From an uncultured Oscillospiraceae bacterium (lineage in GTDB: Bacteria > Bacillota > Clostridia > Oscillospirales > Acutalibacteraceae), in contig CABULH010000002.1 in the NCBI GenBank assembly GCA_902492455.1, forward strand, positions 186,001-250,000: 64,000 bases of DNA. The letters run 5' to 3'. Made by a program: the position numbers and the translations under genes. The notes under the pieces were generated by a model. It saw nothing but the letters and a program-made list of their open reading frames with translations. It had not been told where the DNA came from and searched no databases. Shown here one piece after another: positions 16,019-24,664 of this stretch (position 1 is its first letter; each line of letters opens with the position of its first letter).

Positions 16019-16915
16019 ATGAAAGGAATTATTTTAGCCGGCGGATCAGGTACCCGTCTATATCCATTGACAAGAGTTACATCAAAGCAGTTGCTTCCCG
16101 TCTATGATAAGCCGATGATTTATTATCCTTTATCGGTTTTAATGAATGCGGGGATACGGGATATTCTGATTATATCCACTCCCCAGGATACGCCGAGATT
16201 TAAGGACTTGCTGGGAGATGGACAACAGTTCGGTCTAAATTTCAGCTATGCGGTGCAGCCCTCGCCGGACGGGCTGGCGCAGGCGTTCCTTATTGGAGCT
16301 GATTTTATCAATAATGACGCTGTGGGAATGGTGTTAGGAGACAATATTTTCGCAGGTCACGGATTGACGAAACGTTTGAAAACAGCGGTGGAAAATGCGG
16401 AAAAAGGCAAGGGTGCCACAGTGTTTGGTTATTATGTGGATGATCCTGAGCGTTTTGGCATAGTGGAATTTGATAAAGCAGGAAAGGCAATTTCAATTGA
16501 GGAAAAGCCTGCGAACCCAAAGAGCAACTATTGTGTGACGGGTTTGTACTTTTATGATAATCATGTGGTGGAGTATACAAAGAGTCTGAAACCAAGTGAC
16601 AGGGGGGAATTGGAAATCACCGATTTGAATCGGATTTATTTGGAGAAGAATAAATTAAATGTTGAGCTGCTCGGTCAAGGCTTTACTTGGCTCGATACAG
16701 GCACACATGAGAGCCTTGTAGATGCAACTAATTTTGTAAAGACCATAGAATCTCATCAACATCGAAAGATTGCTTGCTTAGAAGAAATAGCCTATCTGAA
16801 CGGCTGGATCAGCCGGGAAAAGGTGCTGGCAGTTTATGAGGTGTTGAAAAAGAATCAATACGGCCAATATCTGAAGGATATATTGGATGGCAAGTATATT
16901 GATACTTGCCATTAA
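16019..16915 (+). CDS. rfbA: Glucose-1-phosphate thymidylyltransferase (RmlA)
   Basis: A 298-residue enzyme that joins dTTP and glucose-1-phosphate to give dTDP-glucose, the first step of dTDP-L-rhamnose synthesis. The nucleotide-binding loop LAGGSGTRLYPLT is at residues 5-17, the conserved KQLLPVYDKPMIYYPL block follows, and the catalytic/sugar-binding region includes VLGDNIF and GFTWLDTGTH. Length fits the short RmlA type. The ATG at 16019 has AGAGAGG 8 bases upstream; the longer open frame adds 19 unlikely residues. It opens a four-gene rhamnose set, in the order rfbA, rfbB, rfbD, rfbC. Confidence 0.97.
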   Translation: MKGIILAGGSGTRLYPLTRVTSKQLLPVYDKPMIYYPLSVLMNAGIRDILIISTPQDTPRFKDLLGDGQQFGLNFSYAVQPSPDGLAQAFLIGADFINNDAVGMVLGDNIFAGHGLTKRLKTAVENAEKGKGATVFGYYVDDPERFGIVEFDKAGKAISIEEKPANPKSNYCVTGLYFYDNHVVEYTKSLKPSDRGELEITDLNRIYLEKNKLNVELLGQGFTWLDTGTHESLVDATNFVKTIESHQHRKIACLEEIAYLNGWISREKVLAVYEVLKKNQYGQYLKDILDGKYIDTCH

Positions 16916-16945
16916 AAAGTTGTTTTGCTAGAGAGGAACACAGGA

Positions 16946-17965
16946 ATGACAATCATTGTTACAGGCGGCGCCGGATTTATTGGCAGTAATTTTATTTTTC
17001 ATATGTTAAATACCCACTTGGATGACCGCATCGTCTGCTTGGATAAACTGACCTATGCCGGTAATCTCTCTACGCTGGCTCCAGTGATGGGAGATCCCCA
17101 TTTCCGTTTTGTCAAGGCGGATATTTGTGACCGAGAGGCGGTTTATCACCTGTTTGAGGAAGAGCATCCGGATCTTGTTATCAATTTTGCGGCGGAAAGT
17201 CATGTTGACAGAAGCATTGAAGATCCGGGTATATTTCTGCAAACGAATATCATGGGTACAGCTGTTTTGATGGATGCCTGCCGGAAGTATGGCATTGCCA
17301 GGTATCACCAAGTGAGCACCGACGAGGTATATGGTGATCTTCCGCTGGATCGCCCCGATTTGTTTTTTACGGAAGAAACGCCGATCCACACGAGCAGTCC
17401 CTATTCTTCTTCCAAGGCGGCGGCGGATCTGCTCGTGCTGGCTTATCACAGGACTTATGGTTTGCCCGTGACGATTTCACGCTGTTCCAATAATTACGGG
17501 CCCTATCATTTTCCAGAAAAACTCATTCCGTTGATGATTGTCAACGCGCTCAACGACAAACCGCTTCCGGTTTACGGAACCGGTGAAAATATACGTGATT
17601 GGTTGTATGTGGAAGATCACTGCCGCGCCATTGATCTTATTATTCACAAGGGTAGGATAGGAGAAGTTTACAATATCGGCGGTCACAATGAGATGAAAAA
17701 TATTGATATTGTGAAGATCATCTGCAAGGCTCTCGGCAAGCCCGAAAGCCTGATTGCTTATGTCAGCGACCGAAAGGGCCATGACATGCGGTATGCCATT
17801 GATCCCGCCAAAATCCATCATGAATTGGGCTGGTTGCCGGAAACCAAGTTTGCCGATGGCATTCAAAAGACCATTCAATGGTATCTTGAAAACAGAGATT
17901 GGTGGGAAGCCATCATCAACGGTGAGTATCAAAACTATTACGAGAAGATGTATGGTAACCGATAA
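16946..17965 (+). CDS. rfbB: dTDP-glucose 4,6-dehydratase (RmlB)
   Basis: A 339-residue short-chain dehydrogenase that converts dTDP-glucose to dTDP-4-keto-6-deoxyglucose. The NAD-binding motif GGAGFIGSN is at residues 7-15, the active-site region HQVSTDEVYGD carries the Thr-Asp-Glu triad, and YSSSK is the catalytic Tyr-x-x-x-Lys. SRCSNNYGPYHFPEKLIPL and DWLYVEDHCRAI are typical RmlB signatures. The ATG at 16946 is chosen because the family start (MTIIVTGGAGFIG) begins there, with GAGAGG just upstream. It lies 30 bases after rfbA. Confidence 0.97.
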   Translation: MTIIVTGGAGFIGSNFIFHMLNTHLDDRIVCLDKLTYAGNLSTLAPVMGDPHFRFVKADICDREAVYHLFEEEHPDLVINFAAESHVDRSIEDPGIFLQTNIMGTAVLMDACRKYGIARYHQVSTDEVYGDLPLDRPDLFFTEETPIHTSSPYSSSKAAADLLVLAYHRTYGLPVTISRCSNNYGPYHFPEKLIPLMIVNALNDKPLPVYGTGENIRDWLYVEDHCRAIDLIIHKGRIGEVYNIGGHNEMKNIDIVKIICKALGKPESLIAYVSDRKGHDMRYAIDPAKIHHELGWLPETKFADGIQKTIQWYLENRDWWEAIINGEYQNYYEKMYGNR

Positions 17966-17988
17966 GCCATCGGCATGGGGGAGTTTGG

Positions 17989-18900
17989 ATGAAAATATTC
18001 GTTACCGGTGTTGCCGGGCAGCTTGGTTATGATGTGATGAATGAAATTGCTAAGCGAGGACATGAGGGAGTCGGGAGCGATATAACCCCTACTTATAGCG
18101 GGATTCAGGATGGTTCGGCTGTGACTGCAATGCCTTATGTATCGCTGGACATTACCGATTCGGTAGCGGTTGAAGGGGTTATTACACATGAAAAACCGGA
18201 TGTTGTCATTCATTGTGCGGCCTGGACGGCTGTGGATGCCGCAGAAAAGGAAGAGAATATCCCGAAGGTGCGGGCAATCAATGCGGGCGGCGCCAAAAGC
18301 ATAGCGGAGGTCTGTCGGAAGCTGGACTGTAAGATGGTCTACATCAGTACGGATTATGTGTTCGACGGGCTGGGGGAAGAGCCTTGGCAGCCAGACTGCA
18401 CGGTCTACAGACCGCTGAATGTTTATGGGCAGACCAAACTGGAGGGCGAATTGGCGGTCAGTTCTATATTGGATAAGTACTTTATTGTCCGGATCGCCTG
18501 GGTGTTTGGTGTGAACGGAAAGAATTTTATTAAGACGATGCTGCATCTCGGTAAAACACATGATACCATAAGAGTTGTAAATGATCAGATTGGTACGCCT
18601 ACTTATACCTTTGATTTGGCTCGTTTACTGGTTGATATGGCGGAGACAGATCAGTATGGTTATTACCATGCTACTAATGAAGGCGGATACATCAGCTGGT
18701 ATGATTTTGCCTGTGAAATATTTAAACAAGCGGGATATGCCATAAATGTAATACCTGTAACAACTGAAGAATATGGGGTGAGCCAAGCGGCTCGTCCATT
18801 CAACAGCAGATTGGATAAAGGCAAACTGGTGGAGGCAGGATTCACACCGCTTCCTGCATGGCGGGATGCTTTGAGTCGATATTTGAAAGAGATAAAATAG
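17989..18900 (+). CDS. rfbD: dTDP-4-dehydrorhamnose reductase (RmlD)
   Basis: A 303-residue reductase for the last step, dTDP-4-keto-L-rhamnose to dTDP-L-rhamnose. The cofactor loop VTGVAGQLGYDV is at residues 5-16, STDYVFDG is the family motif around the active-site Thr, and YGQTK supplies the catalytic Tyr and Lys. The late motif RPFNSRLDKGKL is typical of RmlD substrate binding. The ATG is preceded by GGGGGAG. An insertion of about 20 residues near residues 40-50 (GIQDGSAVTAMPYVSLDITD) replaces the short loop seen in many relatives. It lies 23 bases after rfbB. Confidence 0.96.
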   Translation: MKIFVTGVAGQLGYDVMNEIAKRGHEGVGSDITPTYSGIQDGSAVTAMPYVSLDITDSVAVEGVITHEKPDVVIHCAAWTAVDAAEKEENIPKVRAINAGGAKSIAEVCRKLDCKMVYISTDYVFDGLGEEPWQPDCTVYRPLNVYGQTKLEGELAVSSILDKYFIVRIAWVFGVNGKNFIKTMLHLGKTHDTIRVVNDQIGTPTYTFDLARLLVDMAETDQYGYYHATNEGGYISWYDFACEIFKQAGYAINVIPVTTEEYGVSQAARPFNSRLDKGKLVEAGFTPLPAWRDALSRYLKEIK

Positions 18901-18912
18901 AGGGATGCGGCA

Positions 18913-19515
18913 ATGGGACAAATCAAAGTAAGTAAATGCCCGATTGAGGGATTGTACATTATACAACCCGCTGTTCATGGCGATAGCCGGGGATATTTTA
19001 TGGAAACCTATAACCAGCGCGATATGGAAGAAAATGGGCTGAATATGGTGTTTGTACAGGACAATCAGAGCATGTCCACAAAAGGTGTTCTCCGAGGGTT
19101 GCATTTTCAGAAGCAATATCCTCAAGGAAAATTGGTACGGGTAATCAAGGGAGCCGTGTTTGATGTGGCGGTTGATCTGAGAAGCGGCAGTCCAACCTAT
19201 GGGCAGTGGTATGGTGTGGAGCTGACAGAGGAAAATAAGAAGCAGTTTTATATCAAAGAAGGATTTGCCCATGGTTTTTTGGTGTTGTCCGATGTGGCGG
19301 AATTCTGCTATAAATGTACCGATTTTTATCGCCCCGGCGACGAGGGCGGTGTGGCTTGGAACGATCCTGATCTTGGAATCAAGTGGCCCGGTTTAGTTGG
19401 ACAATATCAAGGTACAGCGTGTGCTGAAGGGTATGCGTTAGAAGATGGAACGAAGTTGAATCTGAGCGATAAAGATCAAAATTGGCTTGGAGTTCAAAAT
19501 ACATTTCGGTTTTAG
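18913..19515 (+). CDS. rfbC: dTDP-4-dehydrorhamnose 3,5-epimerase (RmlC)
   Basis: A 200-residue cupin-fold epimerase that inverts C3 and C5 of dTDP-4-keto-6-deoxyglucose before reduction by RmlD. Family motifs are plain: GDSRGYFMETY (residues 24-34), FVQDNQSMSTKGVLRGLHFQ with the catalytic His in LHFQ, VDLRSGSPTYGQW, and GFAHGFLVLSD. The C-terminal YKCTDFYRPGDEGGVAWNDP block matches the substrate-pocket Tyr and the following loop. It follows rfbD by 12 bases and completes the dTDP-L-rhamnose pathway. Confidence 0.96.
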   Translation: MGQIKVSKCPIEGLYIIQPAVHGDSRGYFMETYNQRDMEENGLNMVFVQDNQSMSTKGVLRGLHFQKQYPQGKLVRVIKGAVFDVAVDLRSGSPTYGQWYGVELTEENKKQFYIKEGFAHGFLVLSDVAEFCYKCTDFYRPGDEGGVAWNDPDLGIKWPGLVGQYQGTACAEGYALEDGTKLNLSDKDQNWLGVQNTFRF

Positions 19516-19527
19516 GGGGATAAGAAA

Positions 19528-20535
19528 ATGAATTACCTTATTTTTGGCGGTTCCGGTTTTATCGGTACCCACCTTATAAGATTGCTTAAAGAGACCTGCA
19601 TGAATTCGGGGGACAAGATTTACGATTTGGACATTGTCATGCCCGGCGAGGAGGGGGTGGTCCCCGGTATTGTCGAGCGGATTGAGGGCGTTGAGTATAT
19701 CAGAACGGATGTCCGAAAGCCGATTTCTTTTGACTTTGTCCCCACGACAGAGGACATAATCTTCAATCTTGCAGCGGTGCATCGTACGCCCGGCCATCCC
19801 GATCAGGATTATTTTGAAACCAACATCCGCGGTGCGGAGAATGTGACCGATTTTGCTGAAAAGCATCAGATTCATAAGATTCTGTTTACCAGTTCCATCT
19901 CGCCTTATGGCGCGGCGGAAGAACTAAAGGAAGAAACCACGCTGCCCATGCCCAATACGCCTTATGGTATCAGTAAGTTGGTGGCCGAAAAAATCCATAT
20001 GATGTGGCAGGTTAAGGCCCCTGATAATCGGGAACTCACCATTCTTCGCCCCGGCATTGTCTATGGCAAGGGGGAGCACGGCAATATGACCCGCCTTTAT
20101 AAAAGTCAAAAAGGGCATTACTTCTTTTACACAGGGCGGAAGGATACGATAAAGGCTTGCATCTATGTCAAAGAACTCTGCAGATTTATGAAATATCGTA
20201 TGATTGATAATCATTTTCCGGGTATAGATCTGTACAACTGCACCTTCGAGCCTGCCTACACCATTCAGCAGATCTGTGAAACCATGCAGAAAGTCACCGA
20301 TATGAAACGGCATATTCCCCTTATTCCGGCTGGACTGCTGCTGACCGCCGCCACGATTCTGGGACCCATCGGCGGTAAAAAAGTCGGCATCCACCCAGCT
20401 CGTGTGAGGAAGCTGATGGTTTCGACAAACATCTGCGGCAAGAAACTGTCCGGGTGCGGCTATAAGTTTCACTACTCCCTGGAGGGTAGTTTTACGGATT
20501 GGTTTGAGGATTGTGACCATCAGTGCCTCGAATAA
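19528..20535 (+). CDS. NAD-dependent sugar epimerase/dehydratase (extended SDR)
   Basis: A 335-residue extended short-chain dehydrogenase acting on a nucleotide sugar. The cofactor motif GGSGFIGTH is at residues 6-14, the active-site segment KILFTSSISPYGA holds the Ser, and YGISK holds the Tyr-Lys pair. The C-terminal third is not typical of RmlB, GalE or Gmd, so the substrate is open. It stands between the rhamnose and heptose genes, and could be the partner that finishes a deoxy- or epimerised heptose or hexose; this is inference from position. AGGGGGATAAG precedes the ATG. Confidence 0.85.
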   Translation: MNYLIFGGSGFIGTHLIRLLKETCMNSGDKIYDLDIVMPGEEGVVPGIVERIEGVEYIRTDVRKPISFDFVPTTEDIIFNLAAVHRTPGHPDQDYFETNIRGAENVTDFAEKHQIHKILFTSSISPYGAAEELKEETTLPMPNTPYGISKLVAEKIHMMWQVKAPDNRELTILRPGIVYGKGEHGNMTRLYKSQKGHYFFYTGRKDTIKACIYVKELCRFMKYRMIDNHFPGIDLYNCTFEPAYTIQQICETMQKVTDMKRHIPLIPAGLLLTAATILGPIGGKKVGIHPARVRKLMVSTNICGKKLSGCGYKFHYSLEGSFTDWFEDCDHQCLE

Positions 20536-20564
20536 CGGAAATAGCCAAAAGAAGGAGATAAAAA

Positions 20565-21566
20565 ATGATTATTACAAGGACACCGTTCCGTATGTCTTTT
20601 TTCGGCGGCGGTACGGATATGGAGGATTATTTCAGAGAAAATGGCGGCGCTGTCCTTTCTACAACGTTTGATAAATACTGCTATGTGAATGTGCGTCATT
20701 TGCCGCGCTTCTTTGACTATTCTACCGAGTTGACTTATTCCAAAACAGAACGCGTGAAAAATGTGGAGGATATTCAGCATCCGGCCATTCGCAACGCCAT
20801 GAAGCTGCTGGATATGCATGAGATCCGGCTCACTTATGAGGCGGATTTGCCGGCGCGGTCCGGTCTGGGCACCAGCAGTTCCTTCGCCGTGGGAATGCTG
20901 AACGCTTTTTATGCACTAAAAGGCAAATATGCCGACAAGAAAAAACTGGCGGACGAAGCGATTTATCTTGAACGGGATCTCTGCAATGAAGCGGGAGGAT
21001 GGCAGGATCAGATCGCGGCGTCGTTCGGCGGATTCAATCGGATTAATTTCAGTGCAGACGGCTATGAGGTACTGCCGGTGATTATTTCTCCGGAGCGAAA
21101 GAAACAGCTGAACGACAACCTGATGATGTTTTTTACCGGGTTCACCCGCTTCTCCTCGGAGGTGCAGAAAGCGAATCATGTGACGGCGGTCGACAAACAT
21201 GCCCAGCTGAGAAAAATGTGCGCGTTGGTGGACGATGCGGAAAAAGTGTTGACGGATCGGAGCAAAAGTCTGGATGAATTTGGGGAACTGCTGGATCACA
21301 CCTGGAGGCTGAAGCGCCAGACGGGTTCCGCCATTTCCACAGACAGCATCGATTCCCTCTACCAAAAAGGCATGGAGGCCGGGGCTTTGGGCGGCAAGCT
21401 GCTGGGGGCCGGCGGAGGTGGTTTTTTGGTGTTCTATGTACGGCCGGAGAAACAGGAAGCGGTCCGCCGGGCGATGGAGGGTTTGATGTATATCCCGTTC
21501 GCATTTGAAGAAAGTGGCACGCGAGTGATTCATTATACCCCGGAAACCTACACGCCCCGGGAGTGA
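20565..21566 (+). CDS. hddA: D-glycero-D-manno-heptose 7-phosphate kinase (HddA-type GHMP kinase)
   Basis: A 333-residue GHMP-superfamily kinase. It opens with TRTPFRMSFFGGGTDMEDYF, the N-terminal signature of heptose-7-phosphate kinases, has the ATP-binding loop PARSGLGTSSSFAVG (about residues 104-118), and ends with the motif-3 glycine loop GGKLLGAGGGGFLVFY. In the known GDP-heptose pathway HddA phosphorylates heptose-7-phosphate at C1 to the 1,7-bisphosphate. The adjacent guanylyltransferase, bisphosphate phosphatase and isomerase genes make this substrate very likely. An AAGAAGGAGAT site precedes the ATG. Confidence 0.9.
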   Translation: MIITRTPFRMSFFGGGTDMEDYFRENGGAVLSTTFDKYCYVNVRHLPRFFDYSTELTYSKTERVKNVEDIQHPAIRNAMKLLDMHEIRLTYEADLPARSGLGTSSSFAVGMLNAFYALKGKYADKKKLADEAIYLERDLCNEAGGWQDQIAASFGGFNRINFSADGYEVLPVIISPERKKQLNDNLMMFFTGFTRFSSEVQKANHVTAVDKHAQLRKMCALVDDAEKVLTDRSKSLDEFGELLDHTWRLKRQTGSAISTDSIDSLYQKGMEAGALGGKLLGAGGGGFLVFYVRPEKQEAVRRAMEGLMYIPFAFEESGTRVIHYTPETYTPRE

Positions 21567-21597
21567 GGGCGCGGATCTCTTCAGAAAGGTTGACAGT

Positions 21598-22863
21598 ATG
21601 AAAACGGTGATCATGGCAGGCGGGAAGGGCACGCGCATTTCATCTGTTGCCAGCGACATTCCCAAGCCGATGATAAAAATTGAAGGCAAGCCGGTCCTGG
21701 AGCATGAGATCGAGTGCCTGCGGGATCAGGGCTTTACAGATCTGATGATTACGGTCAGCCACCTGGGACATATCATCATGGACTATTTTGGAGACGGTTC
21801 AAAGATATCTCCGGCTACCGGCAGGCCTTTTGGAGTACATATTACCTATTATGTTGAGGAAAAGCCGCTGGGGAACGCCGGCGCGCTGTTTCAGTGCAGG
21901 GATCAGCTGACGGAAGATTTTTTTCTTCTGAACGCCGATTCTGTTTTTAATGTGGATTTCCATCGCTTTTTGAAGTATCATAGAGAAAAAGGGGGCCTGG
22001 TCACGCTTTTTACCCACCCCAATAACCATCCTTATGACAGCGGCCTGATTATCGCGGATAAAGACGGTGCTGTACATCAATGGCTGGCTAAGGAGGACGA
22101 AAGAAAGGGATATTATCGCAACCGCGTCAATGCGGGGCTTCATGTTGTTTCGCCGAAGATTCTGAAGGCGGATCTGTCAACCCCCAAGATTGATCTGGAC
22201 CGGCAGCTGTTAAAGCCGCTGGCGGGCGCCGGAAAAATGTTCGTCTATGACAGCCCGGAATATGTGAAGGATATGGGGACCCCCGAACGGTATGCGGCCG
22301 TATGCCGTGATTTCCGGGAAGGAAGGGTCAAAGCGAAAAATCTGAAGAATAAACAGCGGGCGGTATTTCTAGACCGGGACGGAACGATCAACAAATATGT
22401 CGGCTTTCTGCGGAATATCGATGATTTTGAGTTGATGCCCGGCGCGGCTGCGGCAATCAGAAAGATCAATGAGTCCGGATATTTGGCCATTGTTGTGACC
22501 AATCAGCCGGTGATCGCCCGCGGCGAGGTCAGTTTGGGTGAATTGCAGGAAATCCACAATAAGATGGAAACCCTGCTGGGCGCCGAAGGGGCGTATGTGG
22601 ACGCCATTTACTTCTGCCCGCATCATCCCCACAAGGGATATGCCGGAGAACGGCCGGAATTCAAGATCGAATGCGAATGCCGCAAGCCCAAGCCTGGAAT
22701 GCTGCTGAAAGCCGCTGAGGATTTCAATATAGATCTTTCGCGGTCATGGATGATTGGAGACAGCGAGAACGATGTGAAGGCTGGCATGGCGGCTGGATGC
22801 TCCACCATGCTGATCGATGCGGAATGTGATATATTGACCGCGGTTGAGCGGATTATAGCCTAG
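21598..22863 (+). CDS. Fused heptose-1-phosphate guanylyltransferase and heptose-1,7-bisphosphate phosphatase (HddC-GmhB)
   Basis: A 421-residue two-domain protein. Residues 1-235 are a sugar nucleotidyltransferase: MAGGKGTRI with the signature Lys-Pro in SDIPKPMIKIEGKP, LLNADSVF, and NAGLHVV. Residues 252-421 are a HAD phosphatase: FLDRDGTIN (nucleophile Asp259, acid Asp261), VTNQPVIARGE, a Cys/His zinc loop (CPHHPHKG and CECRKPKPGM), and MIGDSENDVKAG. The second part matches GmhB, which removes the C7 phosphate; the first matches HddC, which makes the GDP-sugar. The two steps are consecutive, so the fusion would hand the 1-phosphate straight on. Start and frame are clear (AGAAAGG upstream). 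Separate genes are the more usual arrangement. Confidence 0.9.
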   Translation: MKTVIMAGGKGTRISSVASDIPKPMIKIEGKPVLEHEIECLRDQGFTDLMITVSHLGHIIMDYFGDGSKISPATGRPFGVHITYYVEEKPLGNAGALFQCRDQLTEDFFLLNADSVFNVDFHRFLKYHREKGGLVTLFTHPNNHPYDSGLIIADKDGAVHQWLAKEDERKGYYRNRVNAGLHVVSPKILKADLSTPKIDLDRQLLKPLAGAGKMFVYDSPEYVKDMGTPERYAAVCRDFREGRVKAKNLKNKQRAVFLDRDGTINKYVGFLRNIDDFELMPGAAAAIRKINESGYLAIVVTNQPVIARGEVSLGELQEIHNKMETLLGAEGAYVDAIYFCPHHPHKGYAGERPEFKIECECRKPKPGMLLKAAEDFNIDLSRSWMIGDSENDVKAGMAAGCSTMLIDAECDILTAVERIIA

Positions 22864-23013
22864 AGGTGCAGGCGAAAGCAGTCAGGGCGGTTTGAAGAAG
22901 TTCTGTTTCATGTTATCGCTTCTTACAGGAGATGGAACACACTTTGAACAGGGACTTGTGCCTTGGCTGATACGCTGTTCTTGTTTAACTCAGGAAAATT
23001 CCAAAGAAAGAAG

Positions 23014-23667
23014 ATGACGACCATGGATCAGAAGCTTATAAAACATGTCGATTTCCTGCTCAAGCGTTACCCGGAATTGGAGAATGTGCGGGAGGACATC
23101 CTCCATGCTTATCTGATTATGGAAGAGTGCTATGAAAAGGGCGGTAAGCTTTTAGTAGCAGGCAATGGAGGATCCGCGGCTGACGCGGAACATATTGTCG
23201 GCGAGTTGATGAAGGGCTTTAAAAAGCCGCGCAAACCCTCTGAACAATTTTCAGCCTCCCTTCGGAATGCAAGCCCGGACTTGGGGCCGGTTTTAGCCCA
23301 AAATCTCCAGGGGGCGCTCCCTGCGATTGCGCTGGACGGGCATGTGGCTTTGTCCACCGCGTACATGAACGACTGCGAACCGCTTCTTTGCTTTGCGCAG
23401 CAAGTGAATGGTTTCGGCAAGGCGGAGGATGTATTCCTGGGCATTTCCACTTCCGGAAACAGTAAAAATGTGTTGTATGCCGCCGCAGTGGCTCGGGCTA
23501 AAGGCATGAAAGTCATCGGCCTGACGGGCTGCCGGGAGAGTCAAATGTCCTCCTATGCGGATGTGTGCGTGAAAGCGCCGGAAAGCGAGACCTATATGAT
23601 TCAGGAGCTGCATCTGCCGATTTATCACTGTTGGTGTTTGATGCTGGAAGATAAATTCTTCGACTAA
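23014..23667 (+). CDS. gmhA: Sedoheptulose 7-phosphate isomerase (GmhA)
   Basis: A 217-residue SIS-domain isomerase that turns sedoheptulose-7-phosphate into D-glycero-D-manno-heptose-7-phosphate, the entry step to GDP-heptose. VAGNGGSAADAEHIVGELMK (about residues 46-65) and GISTSGNSKNV are the phosphosugar-binding loops, and the conserved zinc/active-site region includes QELHLPIYH. The start is uncertain: ATG codons at 23014 and 23023 both fit, and an upstream TTG at 22963 lacks a ribosome site. A 150-base gap separates it from the fusion gene, longer than elsewhere in this cluster. Confidence 0.93.
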   Translation: MTTMDQKLIKHVDFLLKRYPELENVREDILHAYLIMEECYEKGGKLLVAGNGGSAADAEHIVGELMKGFKKPRKPSEQFSASLRNASPDLGPVLAQNLQGALPAIALDGHVALSTAYMNDCEPLLCFAQQVNGFGKAEDVFLGISTSGNSKNVLYAAAVARAKGMKVIGLTGCRESQMSSYADVCVKAPESETYMIQELHLPIYHCWCLMLEDKFFD

Positions 23668-23685
23668 AAATGGAGGATCTGAAAG

Positions 23686-24654
23686 ATGGGTGTTCTAGTA
23701 ACGGGCGCGGGCGGAATGGTTGGCTCGCATATGGTGGAATTGCTGCACCAAGAAGGAAAAGATGTGATCGGCACATACTATAAGCCAACAACGGATCTGC
23801 GGGAGCTTCCATCTGATATTCGGATGATCGAATGCGATGTACGCTATGCTCCCACTGTCGAAAAGATTATTATGGAGTATCAGCCGGAGCAAATTTATCA
23901 TTTGGCGGCGCAGAGTTATCCTACGGTATCCTGGGACCGCCCATATGAAACGATAGAAACCAATATAAACGGCACCATCGCGGTCTATGAGGCGGTTAAA
24001 ACGGTTCGCAGGCTTTTGAATCCCAATTATGATCCCATGGTGGTGGTGGCGTGTTCCAGCGCGGAATATGGGGAGACGTTGAACCAGCTGGAAGGGGAGG
24101 ACATATACGTTAAAGAGACCGCCCCCCTTCAGCCGCTGCATCCGTATGGCGTCAGTAAGGTCGGACAGGATTTAATCTCTTTGCAGTACTTCTTGAATGA
24201 CCACATACGCTGCATCCGAGCGAGAATCTTTAATTCTACGGGTACGCGCAAGGTAAACGATGTCACGTCGGATTTTACAAAGCGCGCCGTGTTGGCGGAG
24301 CGTTCCAGTGTGTATAAGCTGCGCGTGGGAAATTTGAGCACCCGCAGAGCCATTATGGATCAGCGCGACTTGGTCGCAGCGCTTATTTTGCTGGCGGACA
24401 AGGGCGCTGCCGGCGATGTTTATAATATATCTTCGGAACATGTTTATCAAATGAGCGATATCGTTCGGATGATAGAAGACCAAATTGGACATAAATTTGA
24501 AATCCAGGTGGATCAGGCGTTGATCCGCCCCACCGACGAGAGGATGATCGCCGGTGATGTGACAAAACTGAAAAAAGATACGGGATGGAGTCAAAAAATC
24601 CCCATGGAACAAACGATAGCCGATATGCTGAATTATTGGCGTTCAGTATTGTGA
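23686..24654 (+). CDS. GDP-mannose 4,6-dehydratase-like enzyme, possibly acting on GDP-heptose
   Basis: A 322-residue extended short-chain dehydrogenase of the GDP-mannose 4,6-dehydratase type. The NADP loop GAGGMVGSHM is at residues 6-15, AAQSYPTVSWDRPYETIETN is the conserved substrate-side block, SSAEYGE holds the active-site Ser and Glu, and YGVSKVGQD the Tyr-Lys pair. TRRAIMDQRDLVAAL replaces the usual KRDWGHAKDYV. Because the neighbouring genes make GDP-heptose, the likely substrate is GDP-D-glycero-D-manno-heptose, giving the 4-keto-6-deoxy sugar as DmhA does; GDP-mannose is the alternative. The substrate call is inference. Confidence 0.82.
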   Translation: MGVLVTGAGGMVGSHMVELLHQEGKDVIGTYYKPTTDLRELPSDIRMIECDVRYAPTVEKIIMEYQPEQIYHLAAQSYPTVSWDRPYETIETNINGTIAVYEAVKTVRRLLNPNYDPMVVVACSSAEYGETLNQLEGEDIYVKETAPLQPLHPYGVSKVGQDLISLQYFLNDHIRCIRARIFNSTGTRKVNDVTSDFTKRAVLAERSSVYKLRVGNLSTRRAIMDQRDLVAALILLADKGAAGDVYNISSEHVYQMSDIVRMIEDQIGHKFEIQVDQALIRPTDERMIAGDVTKLKKDTGWSQKIPMEQTIADMLNYWRSVL

Positions 24655-24664
24655 GGACTTGGCA

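Noticed and set aside
22864..23013. Possible leader peptide or extended GmhA start in the 150-base gap
   Set aside because: The TTG at 22963 lacks a ribosome site and the small ATG frame has no spacing between its purine stretch and start codon.
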